From: JANXUC01 sp964619065
GTDB taxonomy: Bacteria > Acidobacteriota > Terriglobia > Terriglobales > Acidobacteriaceae
Length of the DNA stretch: 64,000 nucleotides
Assembly (NCBI GenBank): GCA_964619065.1
Contig: CAZUCC010000002.1
Span: 1-64,000, forward strand
Direction of reading: 5' to 3'
Made by a program: the position numbers and the translations under genes. The stretch's first letter is position 1; each line of letters starts with the position of its first letter. The notes under the pieces are model-generated. The model saw nothing but the letters and a program-made list of their open reading frames with translations, was not told the origin of the DNA and did not search any database. Shown piece by piece: positions 32,334-41,076 of the stretch.

Positions 32334-33617
32334 ATGACGATTCAAGAAATCCACGCCCGCGAAGTACTCGATTCGCGGGGCAATCCCACCGTTGAAGCCG
32401 AAGTCACACTTGCCGATGGCACGCGCGCACGCGCCATTGTTCCCAGCGGCGCTTCCACGGGCGAGCACGAAGCTGTCGAGCTCCGCGACGGCGACGAAAA
32501 ACGGTTCCTCGGCAAAGGTGTCTTACAGGCTGTGGAGAATGCGAACGGTGAGATCGCGGAAGCTCTGGTTGGGCTCGATGCCTCCGATCAGCGCAACATC
32601 GACCAGCGCATGATCGAGCTGGACGGTACGCCCAACAAGGCGCGTCTGGGAGCGAATGCCATACTGGCCGTGTCGATGGCGGTGGCCCGCGCCACGGCGG
32701 AGAGCTTCAAGATGCCGCTTTACCGCTACTTGGGTGGCGTGAATGCACACGTGCTGCCGGTGCCCATGATGAACATCCTGAACGGGGGCGCGCATGCGGA
32801 CAACAACGTCGACTTCCAGGAATTCATGTGCATGCCGGTCGGTGCGGAGTCTTTTTCCGAAGCGCTGCGCTGGGGCGTGGAAGTGTTCCACACACTGAAG
32901 GGTGTTTTAAAGAAGCGTGGTTACAACACTGCGGTGGGCGACGAAGGTGGCTTTGCGCCTTCGGTCAAGTCGAATACCGAAGCCATCGACGTGGTCCTCG
33001 AAGCGATTCAGGCGGCCGGATTCCGCCCCGGCCAGGACATTGCCATTGCCCTGGACCCCGCCTGCAGCGAGCTCTACAAGGATGGCAAGTACATTTTCAA
33101 GAAAAGCGACAAGAGCGCGAAGAGCTCGGAAGAAATGGTGGCGTTTTGGGCGAAATGGGTGGAGAACTATCCCATTGTTTCCATTGAAGACGGTCTGGCC
33201 GAGGACGATTGGGACGGTTGGGCGCTGATGACCAAGAAGCTTGGTCACAAGATTCAGTTGGTCGGAGACGATTTGTTTGTCACGAATACGGAACGCTTGC
33301 AGGAAGGTATTGACCGCGGCGTGGCGAATTCGATTCTCATCAAGGTCAATCAAATCGGCACTGTTAGCGAAACGCTCGACGCCATTGCACTCGCGCGCCG
33401 CAACGGTTACACGTCGGTGATTTCGCATCGCTCCGGTGAAAGCGAAGACACGTTCATCGCTGATCTCGCTGTGGCCACCGGCGCAGGCCAGATCAAAACC
33501 GGTTCCGCTTCACGCACGGACCGCATCGCCAAATACAACCAGTTGCTGCGCATCGAAGAAGCGCTCGATGAGATGGCCAGCTTTCCTGGGCTTTCCGCGC
33601 TGAACTACAAGGGATAG
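32334..33617 (+). CDS. eno: Enolase (phosphopyruvate hydratase)
   Basis: This 427-residue cytoplasmic glycolytic enzyme converts 2-phosphoglycerate to phosphoenolpyruvate. It starts MTIQEIHAREVLDSRGNPTVE and contains ASTGEHEAVELRDGD, the GGAHADNNVDFQEFMCMPVGA block, metal-binding Asp/Glu in IALDPACSE, SIEDGLAEDDW and VGDDLFVTN, and the signature ILIKVNQIGTVSET with SHRSGESEDTFIADLA. The ATG at 32334 gives the standard N-terminus. The next genes include gpmI, which supplies its substrate, so this is a small lower-glycolysis cluster. Confidence 0.98.
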   Translation: MTIQEIHAREVLDSRGNPTVEAEVTLADGTRARAIVPSGASTGEHEAVELRDGDEKRFLGKGVLQAVENANGEIAEALVGLDASDQRNIDQRMIELDGTPNKARLGANAILAVSMAVARATAESFKMPLYRYLGGVNAHVLPVPMMNILNGGAHADNNVDFQEFMCMPVGAESFSEALRWGVEVFHTLKGVLKKRGYNTAVGDEGGFAPSVKSNTEAIDVVLEAIQAAGFRPGQDIAIALDPACSELYKDGKYIFKKSDKSAKSSEEMVAFWAKWVENYPIVSIEDGLAEDDWDGWALMTKKLGHKIQLVGDDLFVTNTERLQEGIDRGVANSILIKVNQIGTVSETLDAIALARRNGYTSVISHRSGESEDTFIADLAVATGAGQIKTGSASRTDRIAKYNQLLRIEEALDEMASFPGLSALNYKG

Positions 33618-33661
33618 CGCGTCCCTCTGTGGTTCAATTGACTTTCGGAATCGAGGCTTTT

Positions 33662-34213
33662 ATGAAATTGAAATTGGCTATCGGTGTCTTCCTCGCGCTG
33701 CTATTGACGGGGAATGCTGTTGCGCAACAGGCGGCAGCGTCGGGTTCTCCCGCAACGCACGAAGATATCCAACGTCTATTTGCCGTGATGCGCCTGCATG
33801 AGCAAATGCAGACCACCATGCAACTTATCATGGCGCAACAACGAAAGATGATTCGCGAGACCATCAAGCAACACAATCCAGCCGTTACCGAAGAGCAGTT
33901 GAGCAAGATGGAGACGATGTCCAAAGACATCGTCAAAGATATGCCGCTCGACGGGATGTTGGACGATTCAATTCCCATCTACCAAAAGCATCTGACCAAG
34001 GGCGATGTCGACGCCATGACCGTTTTCTACTCTTCACCCACTGGCCAAAAACTCCTTCGCGAACAGCCGGCCATCGCCAGCGAGTCGATGCAGGCGATGG
34101 CTCCACGTATGCAAAAAGCTATGAGCGACATCATGGATCGCATTGGACGCATGGCGGAAGAAGAAGCGGGGAAGACCAAGCCGTCAGCCAAGCCCGAGCA
34201 GCGCAAGAATTAA
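33662..34213 (+). CDS. Secreted DUF2059 family protein
   Basis: This 183-residue exported protein has a signal peptide (MKLKLAIGVFLALLLTGNAVA) and an all-helical DUF2059 domain: HEDIQRLFAVMRLHEQMQTTM, an IPIYQKHLTKGDVDAMTVFY segment and SPTGQKLLREQPAIASESM. The charged end KTKPSAKPEQRKN is probably disordered. DUF2059 proteins are periplasmic with unknown roles. It lies 44 bases after enolase and 5 bases before gpmI, so all three may form one transcript. Confidence 0.87.
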   Translation: MKLKLAIGVFLALLLTGNAVAQQAAASGSPATHEDIQRLFAVMRLHEQMQTTMQLIMAQQRKMIRETIKQHNPAVTEEQLSKMETMSKDIVKDMPLDGMLDDSIPIYQKHLTKGDVDAMTVFYSSPTGQKLLREQPAIASESMQAMAPRMQKAMSDIMDRIGRMAEEEAGKTKPSAKPEQRKN

Positions 34214-34218
34214 GCCTT

Positions 34219-35829
34219 ATGATTCCCAATCCTCTCGTCCTCATCATTCTCGACGGCTGGGGTTACCGCGCCGAGACCAAAGCCAACGCCATCGCGCTCG
34301 CGCGCAAGCCCACCTATGACCGCTTTCTGCGCGACTTCCCGAATACTCTGATCCAAACCAGCGGGCCGTTCGTCGGACTGCCCGAAGGGCAGATGGGCAA
34401 TAGCGAAGTCGGCCACTTGAACATTGGCGCGGGCCGCGTCGTTCACATGGACATCACGCGTATCGATCTGATGATCCAGAACGGCAGCTTCTTTTCCGAT
34501 CCCGTCCTGCTCGATGCCGTGAAGCACGCCCGTACCGGCGGCCGCCGTCTGCACCTGTTTGGCTTAGTTTCCGACGGCGGTGTGCACTCCCAGCAAGAGC
34601 ACCTGCACGCGCTGCTGAAGATGGCCAAGCAGAACGGCCTCGACCGCGTGTTTGTCCACGCGTTCCTGGATGGCCGCGATACGCTGCCCACTAACGGCGC
34701 GGGCTACCTCGAGCGTCTCCAGCAGAAGATGCGCGAATACAACTGCGGCCGCATTGCCACTGTGAGCGGGCGTTATTACGCTATGGACCGAGACCGCCGC
34801 TGGGAGCGCATCGCGAAGGCTTTCGATGTGATGGTGACCGGCAATGGCGGGGCTGCGCGTTATGTTGACGCCGTCCAAGGCGTGAAGGACTCTTACAACA
34901 AAGGCGTTACGGACGAGTTCATCATTCCCTTCGTCTGCACGGATAACAAGGGCGAACCGCTAGCCACCATCCGCGATGAAGACGCTTGCATCTGTTTCAA
35001 TTTTCGCGCCGACCGCGTGCGGGAAATCACCCGCGCTCTGTGCCGTAACAGCGGCCTGAATGCCCAAGGGGGGCGTGACCTGCAAGGCGCTGAAGATCTC
35101 GACGCCACTATTCCGCACGACCAGGTCCCCAAGAATCTCAAGTACGTTTGCATGACGCAATACGACAAGAAATTCACGCTGCCCGTCGTTATCCCGCCGG
35201 AGTCGATGGATAACATTCTCGCCAACGTCATGGGGCAAGCCAGTCTCAAGAATTTGCGCGTGGCCGAAACCGAGAAATACGCTCACGTTACCTACTTCTT
35301 CAACGGAGGCGTCGAGACCCCGTTTCCGGGCGAAGAGCGCCAGATGGTCGCTTCTCCTAAGGTCGCGACGTATGATCTAAAACCGGAAATGAGCGCGCAG
35401 GGGATTGCCGAAACCGTGGTCAAGGCCGTAGAGCAGGGAAGCTTCCAGGTCATCATTGTGAACTTTGCCAACGCGGATATGGTGGGCCACTCCGGCAAGA
35501 TCGAGCCCACCGTCAAGGCCGTCGAAACCGTCGATGGCTGTCTCGCCCAGATCGAAACTGCTGTTCGCCGTAAAGGTGGAGCTATGCTCATCACCGCGGA
35601 CCACGGCAACGCGGAAATGCTCATCGACCCGGTCACCGGCGGTCCACATACGGCACACACCACGAATCCGGTGCCGTTTATCGTCGTCAGTGGAGAAGAC
35701 AAGAAGTTTGCGCTCCGCCCGAACGGTTCACTGCGCGACATTTCACCAACGGTTCTCAGCATGCTCGGCATTTCACAGCCGAGGGAAATGACCGGGCATG
35801 ATTTGCGCGTCGTTCCCGCTAAGGTGTGA
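34219..35829 (+). CDS. gpmI: 2,3-bisphosphoglycerate-independent phosphoglycerate mutase
   Basis: This 536-residue two-domain, manganese-dependent enzyme of the alkaline phosphatase superfamily interconverts 3- and 2-phosphoglycerate. The N-terminus LVLIILDGWGYRAE provides the first metal-binding Asp; the phosphorylated Ser lies in GNSEVGHLNIGAGRV; HAFLDGRDTLP and GRYYAMDRDRRWERI line the substrate pocket; NFANADMVGHSG and TADHGNAEML carry further metal ligands. The length is normal (about 510-550). It is 5 bases downstream of the DUF2059 gene. Confidence 0.97.
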   Translation: MIPNPLVLIILDGWGYRAETKANAIALARKPTYDRFLRDFPNTLIQTSGPFVGLPEGQMGNSEVGHLNIGAGRVVHMDITRIDLMIQNGSFFSDPVLLDAVKHARTGGRRLHLFGLVSDGGVHSQQEHLHALLKMAKQNGLDRVFVHAFLDGRDTLPTNGAGYLERLQQKMREYNCGRIATVSGRYYAMDRDRRWERIAKAFDVMVTGNGGAARYVDAVQGVKDSYNKGVTDEFIIPFVCTDNKGEPLATIRDEDACICFNFRADRVREITRALCRNSGLNAQGGRDLQGAEDLDATIPHDQVPKNLKYVCMTQYDKKFTLPVVIPPESMDNILANVMGQASLKNLRVAETEKYAHVTYFFNGGVETPFPGEERQMVASPKVATYDLKPEMSAQGIAETVVKAVEQGSFQVIIVNFANADMVGHSGKIEPTVKAVETVDGCLAQIETAVRRKGGAMLITADHGNAEMLIDPVTGGPHTAHTTNPVPFIVVSGEDKKFALRPNGSLRDISPTVLSMLGISQPREMTGHDLRVVPAKV

Positions 35830-35850
35830 CCATTTTCACTCTTTCTACCC

Positions 35851-35999
35851 TGTCATCCTGAGCGCAGCGAAGGCCCCAGGGTGCTGGTGCAAGCAAAACA
35901 CTCATCAACTTTCTTGCGAGGAAGCCGCACGGAGAGAAAGCTGTGGAAAGTGAAGTGGGGTGAAGGGTGCAGGGGTCCTTCGCTACGCTCAGGATGACA
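35851..35999. repeat. Interspersed repeat element copy A (about 149 bp, inverted ends)
   Basis: The element starts TGTCATCCTGAGCG and ends CGCTCAGGATGACA, so the ends are inverted repeats of about 20 bases with one mismatch. The inside is non-coding and includes GAGAGAAAGC and GTGAAGG-type words that recur in copy B (38690-38840). It sits between gpmI and the dehydrogenase gene. Structure resembles a miniature transposable or REP-type element without a transposase. Confidence 0.8.
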
Positions 36000-36035
36000 G
36001 AGTTAATTAGAGTTTCTTAGATCATTGCCAGCACT

Positions 36036-37019
36036 ATGAAAATCGTTCTCTTCCAACAGCACAGGTTCGAACTCTGGAATGTCCCGAGCTGGATCGCGGC
36101 CGAGTTGCGCACGCGATTTCCGCAATTCAACATTGTGCACCCCTTGAGTCCCGGGGAGATGGATGTGGAAATCCGCAACGCCGAAGTCGCCGTCACCTGG
36201 ACTCTAAGCCCCCAGCAACTCGCCTCGGCGGGCAAGCTGCGCTGGGTCCACTCTCCCGCTGCGGCTGTGCATGGGTTCATGTATCCAGAGTTCGTTGCCA
36301 GCAATGTCGTGCTCACCAACGCACGCAATGTTCACGCCCCCGTGGTCGCCGAGCACGTGCTTACGCTCATGTTCGCTCTGGCCCGGCAGATTCCCGCCTG
36401 TGTCCGCTATCAAGGGAAGAGCACTTGGGGGCAACAATTGCTCTGGAATTCCGGTTACCGGCCGCGGGAACTGGCGAGCGCAACACTCGGCCTGATTGGC
36501 CTCGGCACGATCGGCGCGGAAGTAGTCCGGCGGGCAACGGCTTTAGGAATGAACGTCATCGCCGTGCGTGCGCATCCGGAAAAATCCGTGGAGGGCGTCA
36601 GCGCCGTCTATGGCGTACAAGATGTTTCTAAGCTTCTGGCTCAATCTGATTTCGTTGTTCTAGCCGCGCCCGTCACTCCCAACACGCAGCACCTCATCAA
36701 TGCTGAACGTCTCGCGCAAATGAAGCCGGATGCTTACCTCATCAACGTCGGACGCGGTGCCCTAGTCGACGAAGCTGCTATCGCGCACGCGCTGCGGACC
36801 AAACAAATTGCCGGCGCCGCCCTCGACGTTTTCGAAGAAGAGCCACTTCCGGAAAACTCTCCCTTGTGGGTGCTCGAAAATCTCCTGATCACCCCGCACA
36901 CCGCTGGGTTGACCGAGAAGCTCTGGCGCCGCCACGTGGAGCTGATTTCCGAGAATCTCCGCCGCTATCTGGCGGGAGAGCCGCTGCTCGGTCCGGTGGA
37001 TAAAGCACACGGCTACTGA
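36036..37019 (+). CDS. D-2-hydroxyacid dehydrogenase, NAD-binding
   Basis: This 327-residue enzyme of the D-isomer-specific 2-hydroxyacid dehydrogenase family reduces 2-ketoacids. The Rossmann motif is LGLIGLGTIGAEVVRRA; the catalytic Arg lies in NVGRGALVDEAAI, the Glu in DVFEEEPLPENSPLW and the His in ITPHTAG. The N-terminal flavodoxin-like domain has VTWTLSPQQLASAGKLRWVH. The VRAHPEKSVEGV stretch following the beta-2 strand suggests NADP rather than NAD may be used, because an Arg rather than an Asp occupies the ribose-binding position. The substrate is unknown. Confidence 0.92.
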   Translation: MKIVLFQQHRFELWNVPSWIAAELRTRFPQFNIVHPLSPGEMDVEIRNAEVAVTWTLSPQQLASAGKLRWVHSPAAAVHGFMYPEFVASNVVLTNARNVHAPVVAEHVLTLMFALARQIPACVRYQGKSTWGQQLLWNSGYRPRELASATLGLIGLGTIGAEVVRRATALGMNVIAVRAHPEKSVEGVSAVYGVQDVSKLLAQSDFVVLAAPVTPNTQHLINAERLAQMKPDAYLINVGRGALVDEAAIAHALRTKQIAGAALDVFEEEPLPENSPLWVLENLLITPHTAGLTEKLWRRHVELISENLRRYLAGEPLLGPVDKAHGY

Positions 37020-37186
37020 ACCGCGAGTGGAACCCGCACAACAGTGCAAGGGGTTGCAATCGGGGATCAGGATTAAGGATGGGGCATCCCCCGTAAGAGA
37101 CTCAACTGGAAAGAGATAGACCACGTCGAGTTCTGGCAGGACGCGTGCGCTACATCCTTGGGGCGCTGTCTCTGCAATTGCCTGCG

Positions 37187-37669
37187 ATGCCAACAATCCT
37201 TCAATCTGCCGCCCGAGCACTTCCTTGCCTCGCCTTGGCCCTCGTGCAGGCCTCCGTGGCTTCCGGTGCCGCTTTTGACGTGAAACAGCAGCGTGTCACG
37301 GAGCGCAACGCCGCACAGAGTGCCGGAAAAGAGCGTTGGGGACAACTGGTAGTCCGCCATTCCACTTTCCGGGAAATGGTTCGTGGCGCTCAGCCTCGAG
37401 CTTGCCGGGCGAACACGCCTCCCGAGCCGCTGGCCACGCCCAGCCCAGTGCTCGATTCTGCGGAAAACCTGCAGCTTACCGTGAATTTTGTCGTGGGGAC
37501 CGATGGGCGGGTCTACAGTGCGCTCATTCTGGAGGGTGTAAAGGACGAGCAAGCACGCCCGGTGCTCGATGCTGTCCGGCATTGGCGCTTTCGTCCGGCA
37601 GTGTGTAACGGGGCACCTACAGAGTCCGAAGCGAAAGTTGAGTTTTCCACCCCGCCCAATCGGTTCTAG
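37187..37669 (+). CDS. Exported TonB C-terminal-domain protein
   Basis: This protein of about 160 residues has a putative signal segment (MPTILQSAARALPCLALALV) and a C-terminal TonB-like domain: LQLTVNFVVGTDGRVYSALI, LEGVKDEQARPVLDAVRHWRFRPAVCNG and EAKVEFS. The DGRV...W.F.PA pattern is the core of the TonB_C fold. It lacks the proline-rich periplasm-spanning linker of true TonB, so it is probably a periplasmic scaffold. A GTG at 37145 in the same frame could add 14 residues; neither start has a strong ribosome site. The next gene follows after about 20 bases. Confidence 0.72.
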   Translation: MPTILQSAARALPCLALALVQASVASGAAFDVKQQRVTERNAAQSAGKERWGQLVVRHSTFREMVRGAQPRACRANTPPEPLATPSPVLDSAENLQLTVNFVVGTDGRVYSALILEGVKDEQARPVLDAVRHWRFRPAVCNGAPTESEAKVEFSTPPNRF

Positions 37670-37689
37670 AATGGGGTAGGAAGATCCCA

Positions 37690-38664
37690 TTGGATAATAA
37701 GAAGCCAATTCCACTCAACGATCCATCTGCTAACGAACGCTCAGTCAACGACGAGCCGGGGCGGCCCGCGTCGCACACAGTCGACGAATTCTTCCAAAAT
37801 TTGAAATCCGAGATGCGGCGCCCCAAGCCCAGCGATGAAGCTGTGGCTGCTGCGCGGCTGGCCATCGAACGTCTCGAAATGCAATCCATGAGCCGGGAAG
37901 CCCTGACTGGCGGAGATGGGCACCCTGGGCCGGTGGCTGTAGGATTGTGCCGTCTCTGCGGACGAAATAACCCGGTGGAGAACCAATTCTGCGGCGGATG
38001 CGGCGTCCCTCTCGATCTGGTGGGAGGTCAGGCTCCGGCTGAGGCGGTGAATTCCTCTGCGAGCGGGCATCAGTACCACCACCACTATCACCACCATTTT
38101 CTTTCGGGGGGAATGGAGGGTGGCCTTCAATCTCTGCTGAGCGGCGGTAATGCTCCACGGCGCGATCCCGCGCGGCCTTCCGCTTCGACTCCCGCCATGT
38201 CGCGGGCCGAGTCCGGTATCCGCAAGCTCACGCAAGACTGGGCGCTCGCCTGCAATACCAAGCATCTTGAGGACCTTGTCGATCTCTACACTACCGACGC
38301 CATCGTCCTGCGATCGAACTATCCTCCGGTACGCGGCACTTCCGCCATCCGCGAATTTTTCGTGCACATGCTGGAGGGTGGGTTGGGCGACGTGGAACTT
38401 GACTCAATCCGCATACTGGTGGGTTCGGATCTCGCGTTTGAGGTCGGACGCTGCAAGATGCTGGTGCCCACAGCCCTAGGCAAGCGCCGCGAGGAACGCG
38501 GCAAGTATGTAATGATCTACGGCCGCCAGCCCTCGGGAGAATGGAAGGCCGTGGTCGATTGCTGGTCGAGTGATCTTAGCTTGAACGCTGGGGCGGAAGT
38601 GGATCCTGCGCGTCCTGCCGGTCCCGTCCCGCCAGGGATCAAGGTCCCACGCCGTAGTGCGTAA
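37690..38664 (+). CDS. Zinc-ribbon / His-tract / NTF2-like protein
   Basis: This 324-residue cytoplasmic protein starts with TTG after TAGGAAG. A disordered N-terminal 80 residues precede a zinc ribbon (Cys87, Cys90, Cys101, Cys104 in CRLCGRNNPVENQFCGGC). Next is a His/Tyr tract (HQYHHHYHHHF, 127-137), a Gly/Ser/Pro linker and a SnoaL/DUF4440-type NTF2 domain (about 177-290) with KLTQDWALACNTKHLEDLVDLYTTDAIVLR and VRGTSAIREFFVHML. The combination of a treble-Cys ribbon, poly-His tract and NTF2 fold suggests metal binding coupled to ligand binding. Function is unknown. Confidence 0.8.
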   Translation: MDNKKPIPLNDPSANERSVNDEPGRPASHTVDEFFQNLKSEMRRPKPSDEAVAAARLAIERLEMQSMSREALTGGDGHPGPVAVGLCRLCGRNNPVENQFCGGCGVPLDLVGGQAPAEAVNSSASGHQYHHHYHHHFLSGGMEGGLQSLLSGGNAPRRDPARPSASTPAMSRAESGIRKLTQDWALACNTKHLEDLVDLYTTDAIVLRSNYPPVRGTSAIREFFVHMLEGGLGDVELDSIRILVGSDLAFEVGRCKMLVPTALGKRREERGKYVMIYGRQPSGEWKAVVDCWSSDLSLNAGAEVDPARPAGPVPPGIKVPRRSA

Positions 38665-38689
38665 ATACGAGTCTGGGCTGTCTCGACTT

Positions 38690-38840
38690 TGTCATCCTGA
38701 GCGAAGCGAAGGATTTCCAGAAATACTGGCAACGGAAACATGCTCGCAAGTTCTCTTACTGAGAGCGGAGCAGGGAGAAAGCGTGAAGGCGTGAAGGGAA
38801 GTCAAGAGCGTAGGGGTCCTTCGCTACGCTCAGGATGACA
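38690..38840. repeat. Interspersed repeat element copy B (about 151 bp, inverted ends)
   Basis: This element begins TGTCATCCTGAGCGAAGCGAAGG and ends CCTTCGCTACGCTCAGGATGACA, almost perfect inverted ends. The inner sequence shares GGGAGAAAGCGTG and the last 35 bases (GGGGTCCTTCGCTACGCTC...) with copy A. It lies upstream of the hydrolase gene and its right end is within 20 bases of that gene's ATG, so it could influence its expression. Confidence 0.8.
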
Positions 38841-38857
38841 AGTGTCAGTATTTTTCC

Positions 38858-39610
38858 ATGCTCAGAACAAGATTCAAAAAGGAAATCGTCGCCGAATTTT
38901 TGCCGCCAGCGAGACCCGGCAAGAAGCAGAAGGTCATCATCCTATGCGATGGGATGCCGTCGATCCCGCGCAAGCAAGCGTTGGCAGATTTTCTCGCGCG
39001 CAAAGGCTATTGGGTGTTTTATCCGCGTTATCGCGGAGCCTGGGAGAGCGACGGCCAATTCCTGGAAAAATCTCCGCACGAAGATATCAGCGATGTCATT
39101 GACGAACTGCCGAAAGGAATTCGGGACATCGCATTTAAACAGCGATTTCCCCTGACGCCCGATGAAATTTTTGTGATTGGCGGAAGCTTTGGCGGCGCGG
39201 CCGCCATACTATCTTCGCTCGATGCGCGAGTGAAAAAAGTAATTGCCAATTGCCCGGTTGTCGACTGGGCGATTCTGCGAGGGGCGGAAAAGACGGAGAC
39301 CTCGAACCCCAACTATGCCGCCTACATTCGTGAGGCGTTCGGAACGGCGTATCGTCTTTCGGATCGCAATTGGAAAAAGTTGAGTAGCGGAACGTTTTAT
39401 AATCCGTCACACCATCTCGGGGAAATCGCGCCGTCCAAAATCATGATGTTCCATGCCAAGGACGATCCCCATGTTCCCCATGCATCCGTCGAGCGCTTTG
39501 CTCAACGCGCAGGAGTAAAACTCAAGTCTCTCCAGCGTGGGGGCCATCTGAAGACGGAGCACATCGTGCAGAAATATTGGCCCGAGATCAAAAAGTTCTT
39601 TGAGTCGTAA
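38858..39610 (+). CDS. Alpha/beta hydrolase (prolyl oligopeptidase-type)
   Basis: This 250-residue single-domain hydrolase has the nucleophile elbow GGSFGG (Ser110), the catalytic Asp in HAKDDPHVP (about 205) and the His in GGHLKTEH near the end. The N-terminal strand is KVIILCDGMPSIPRKQALADFLARKG, then YWVFYPRYRGAWES, the family's typical oxyanion-hole region. It is most like small S9-type or acyl-peptide hydrolases. No signal peptide. The message is probably monocistronic. Confidence 0.87.
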   Translation: MLRTRFKKEIVAEFLPPARPGKKQKVIILCDGMPSIPRKQALADFLARKGYWVFYPRYRGAWESDGQFLEKSPHEDISDVIDELPKGIRDIAFKQRFPLTPDEIFVIGGSFGGAAAILSSLDARVKKVIANCPVVDWAILRGAEKTETSNPNYAAYIREAFGTAYRLSDRNWKKLSSGTFYNPSHHLGEIAPSKIMMFHAKDDPHVPHASVERFAQRAGVKLKSLQRGGHLKTEHIVQKYWPEIKKFFES

Positions 39611-39683
39611 GCCGGAGCGTGGGCTGTAGGCATCAGCCATCAGCTTTCGGCTAATACCAATAGCCGAAAGCGGATAGCCGTTC

Positions 39684-40853
39684 TTAAGCTTGCAGATTCA
39701 GCGAACTGCTCGAAGCCGGGGTGCTCGATCCCGAGTTGAACAGGTTCACGATCAATTCACTTTTGCCATTGGGAGAATTGAAGTCGATCTTGACCTGTTC
39801 GCCGGGCTTGCTGCCCTGAAGCTGACTTACATCAATCGTGAGCTGTCCGCCGGAGCCATTGCTGCCAAAGTTGATTTGAATCTCTTCCGGGCTGTTGGAG
39901 CTGCTTCCAGAGCCGATATTCACAATAACTTCCGGTGTGGCGCCGCCACTCTGGGAGCCCGTTCCACCCACATTGATGACGATCTCGGGAGCGATCGATA
40001 TCGGAGTAGCCACGGGACCTGGCACGGTGTCTACGGGAGCAGGAGTGGGGGTCGCGGAACCCGGTACGGTATTGACCGGAGCAGGTGTAGGCGCAGGTGC
40101 AGGACCGCCCCCACCGAGATTGATGATGACCTCGGGAACTGGTCCGGGAGTGGGGTTCGGGGCAACCGGCGGTTCCACTGGCGGCGTTAGGTGCAGGCCG
40201 AAGGTTGCCGCCAGATTCGCGAAAGCTTGGTTAGCTCCTGCCAGATCTCCTGCCTTTAGCGCCGCGCCAATCGCGTCGAAGGCTTGCGCGCGATCCGTTC
40301 TCTGGAATGCCTGTCCATTGCGGTTGGGACCGCTTTTGCCCAGTGCGACCAACGCGTCATAGGCCTGTTGGGCACCCGCCTTGTCCCCAGCCTGCAGCGC
40401 CGTTCCAAGCTGCGCGATATCGGCTTTCCGCGCTTCGCGATACTGCTGCAGTTGCTGGTAAATCGACTCGGTATCCGAAACGCTTCCGGTCCCGGTGCTG
40501 TTCTGCGTTCCGCTAATATTTACAATCGCTGCCGGAGAGCCCTGTCCAGCTCCCGCACGATCCCGATCGCCCACAAGCTTGGCAAACGCTGCCTTTGCAC
40601 CCGCCAGATCCCCGGCCTGTAGGGCCTGTCCAATAGCCTCAAACGCCTGAGCTCGATGGATTCTGGAAAAAGGCTCGGAATTGCCAAAGGGTCCATTTTT
40701 GCCAAGGGCAGCGAGGTCGCTAAAAGCCTGCTTGGCTGCGTCCAGGTTGCCGCTCTGCAGCGCACCGCCGAGTTGTTGAAGGTCGGTACGACGGTTCTGG
40801 TTGAAACTCTGGATTTCCTGAAAAATCGAGCTGACAATTGCCGGTGACGCCAT
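39684..40853 (-). CDS. Two-repeat helical protein with Pro-rich linker and EVIVNIG-type strands
   Basis: I do not recognise a named family. The 389-residue protein has two tandem helical repeats of about 85 residues (8-93 and 129-213), each with a QLGxALQ(A/S)Gxxx(A/G)A motif, LGK(N/S)GP and RAQAF(E/D)AIGxALxAGDLAGAxxAF. A Pro/Ala/Thr linker (223-290) follows. The C-terminal 150 residues hold recurring short strands ending in Gly or Asn (PEVIINLGG, PEIVINVGG, PEVIVNIGS, EEIQINFGS, LTIDVSQ, VKIDFNS, LIVNLFN). GGGAGG precedes the ATG at 40853. No signal peptide. The C-terminus looks like a small beta-solenoid or adhesive strand stack. Confidence 0.8.
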   Translation of the reverse strand: MASPAIVSSIFQEIQSFNQNRRTDLQQLGGALQSGNLDAAKQAFSDLAALGKNGPFGNSEPFSRIHRAQAFEAIGQALQAGDLAGAKAAFAKLVGDRDRAGAGQGSPAAIVNISGTQNSTGTGSVSDTESIYQQLQQYREARKADIAQLGTALQAGDKAGAQQAYDALVALGKSGPNRNGQAFQRTDRAQAFDAIGAALKAGDLAGANQAFANLAATFGLHLTPPVEPPVAPNPTPGPVPEVIINLGGGGPAPAPTPAPVNTVPGSATPTPAPVDTVPGPVATPISIAPEIVINVGGTGSQSGGATPEVIVNIGSGSSSNSPEEIQINFGSNGSGGQLTIDVSQLQGSKPGEQVKIDFNSPNGKSELIVNLFNSGSSTPASSSSLNLQA

Positions 40854-41076
40854 GTTGCCTCCCTGGAGTGCCCTGTCCCGCAAGGCCCCAATAAAGTCTG
40901 GTTTGCTTTACTGCTGGTCTATCGGTAACTCCAGGAGAGAACTTTAGGGAATTGGCAATGAGAGGCAGGTGGAATAGAAGACATCTCTTCAGGCAACGAT
41001 CACTCGGAAATTGTTACCTAGGGAACCACTGAACAAGTCTTTTCTCCTGTCATCCTGAGATGTATTCAGAGCTTTC
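40854..41076. other. Intergenic spacer with partial TGTCATCCTGAG end
   Basis: Non-coding. Near 41047 the sequence CTGTCATCCTGAGATG has one end of the interspersed repeat seen at 35851 and 38690, but no matching opposite end is found. It may be a decayed or solo copy. Confidence 0.5.

Noticed and set aside
35851..36000. CRISPR-like array at the repeated TGTCATCC sequences
   Set aside because: There are only two inverted ends per copy and no regular direct repeat-spacer pattern.
38080..38100. Histidine-codon run resembling a cloning tag or vector scar
   Set aside because: The tract is interrupted by tyrosine codons and is embedded in a natural domain order, so contamination is unlikely.
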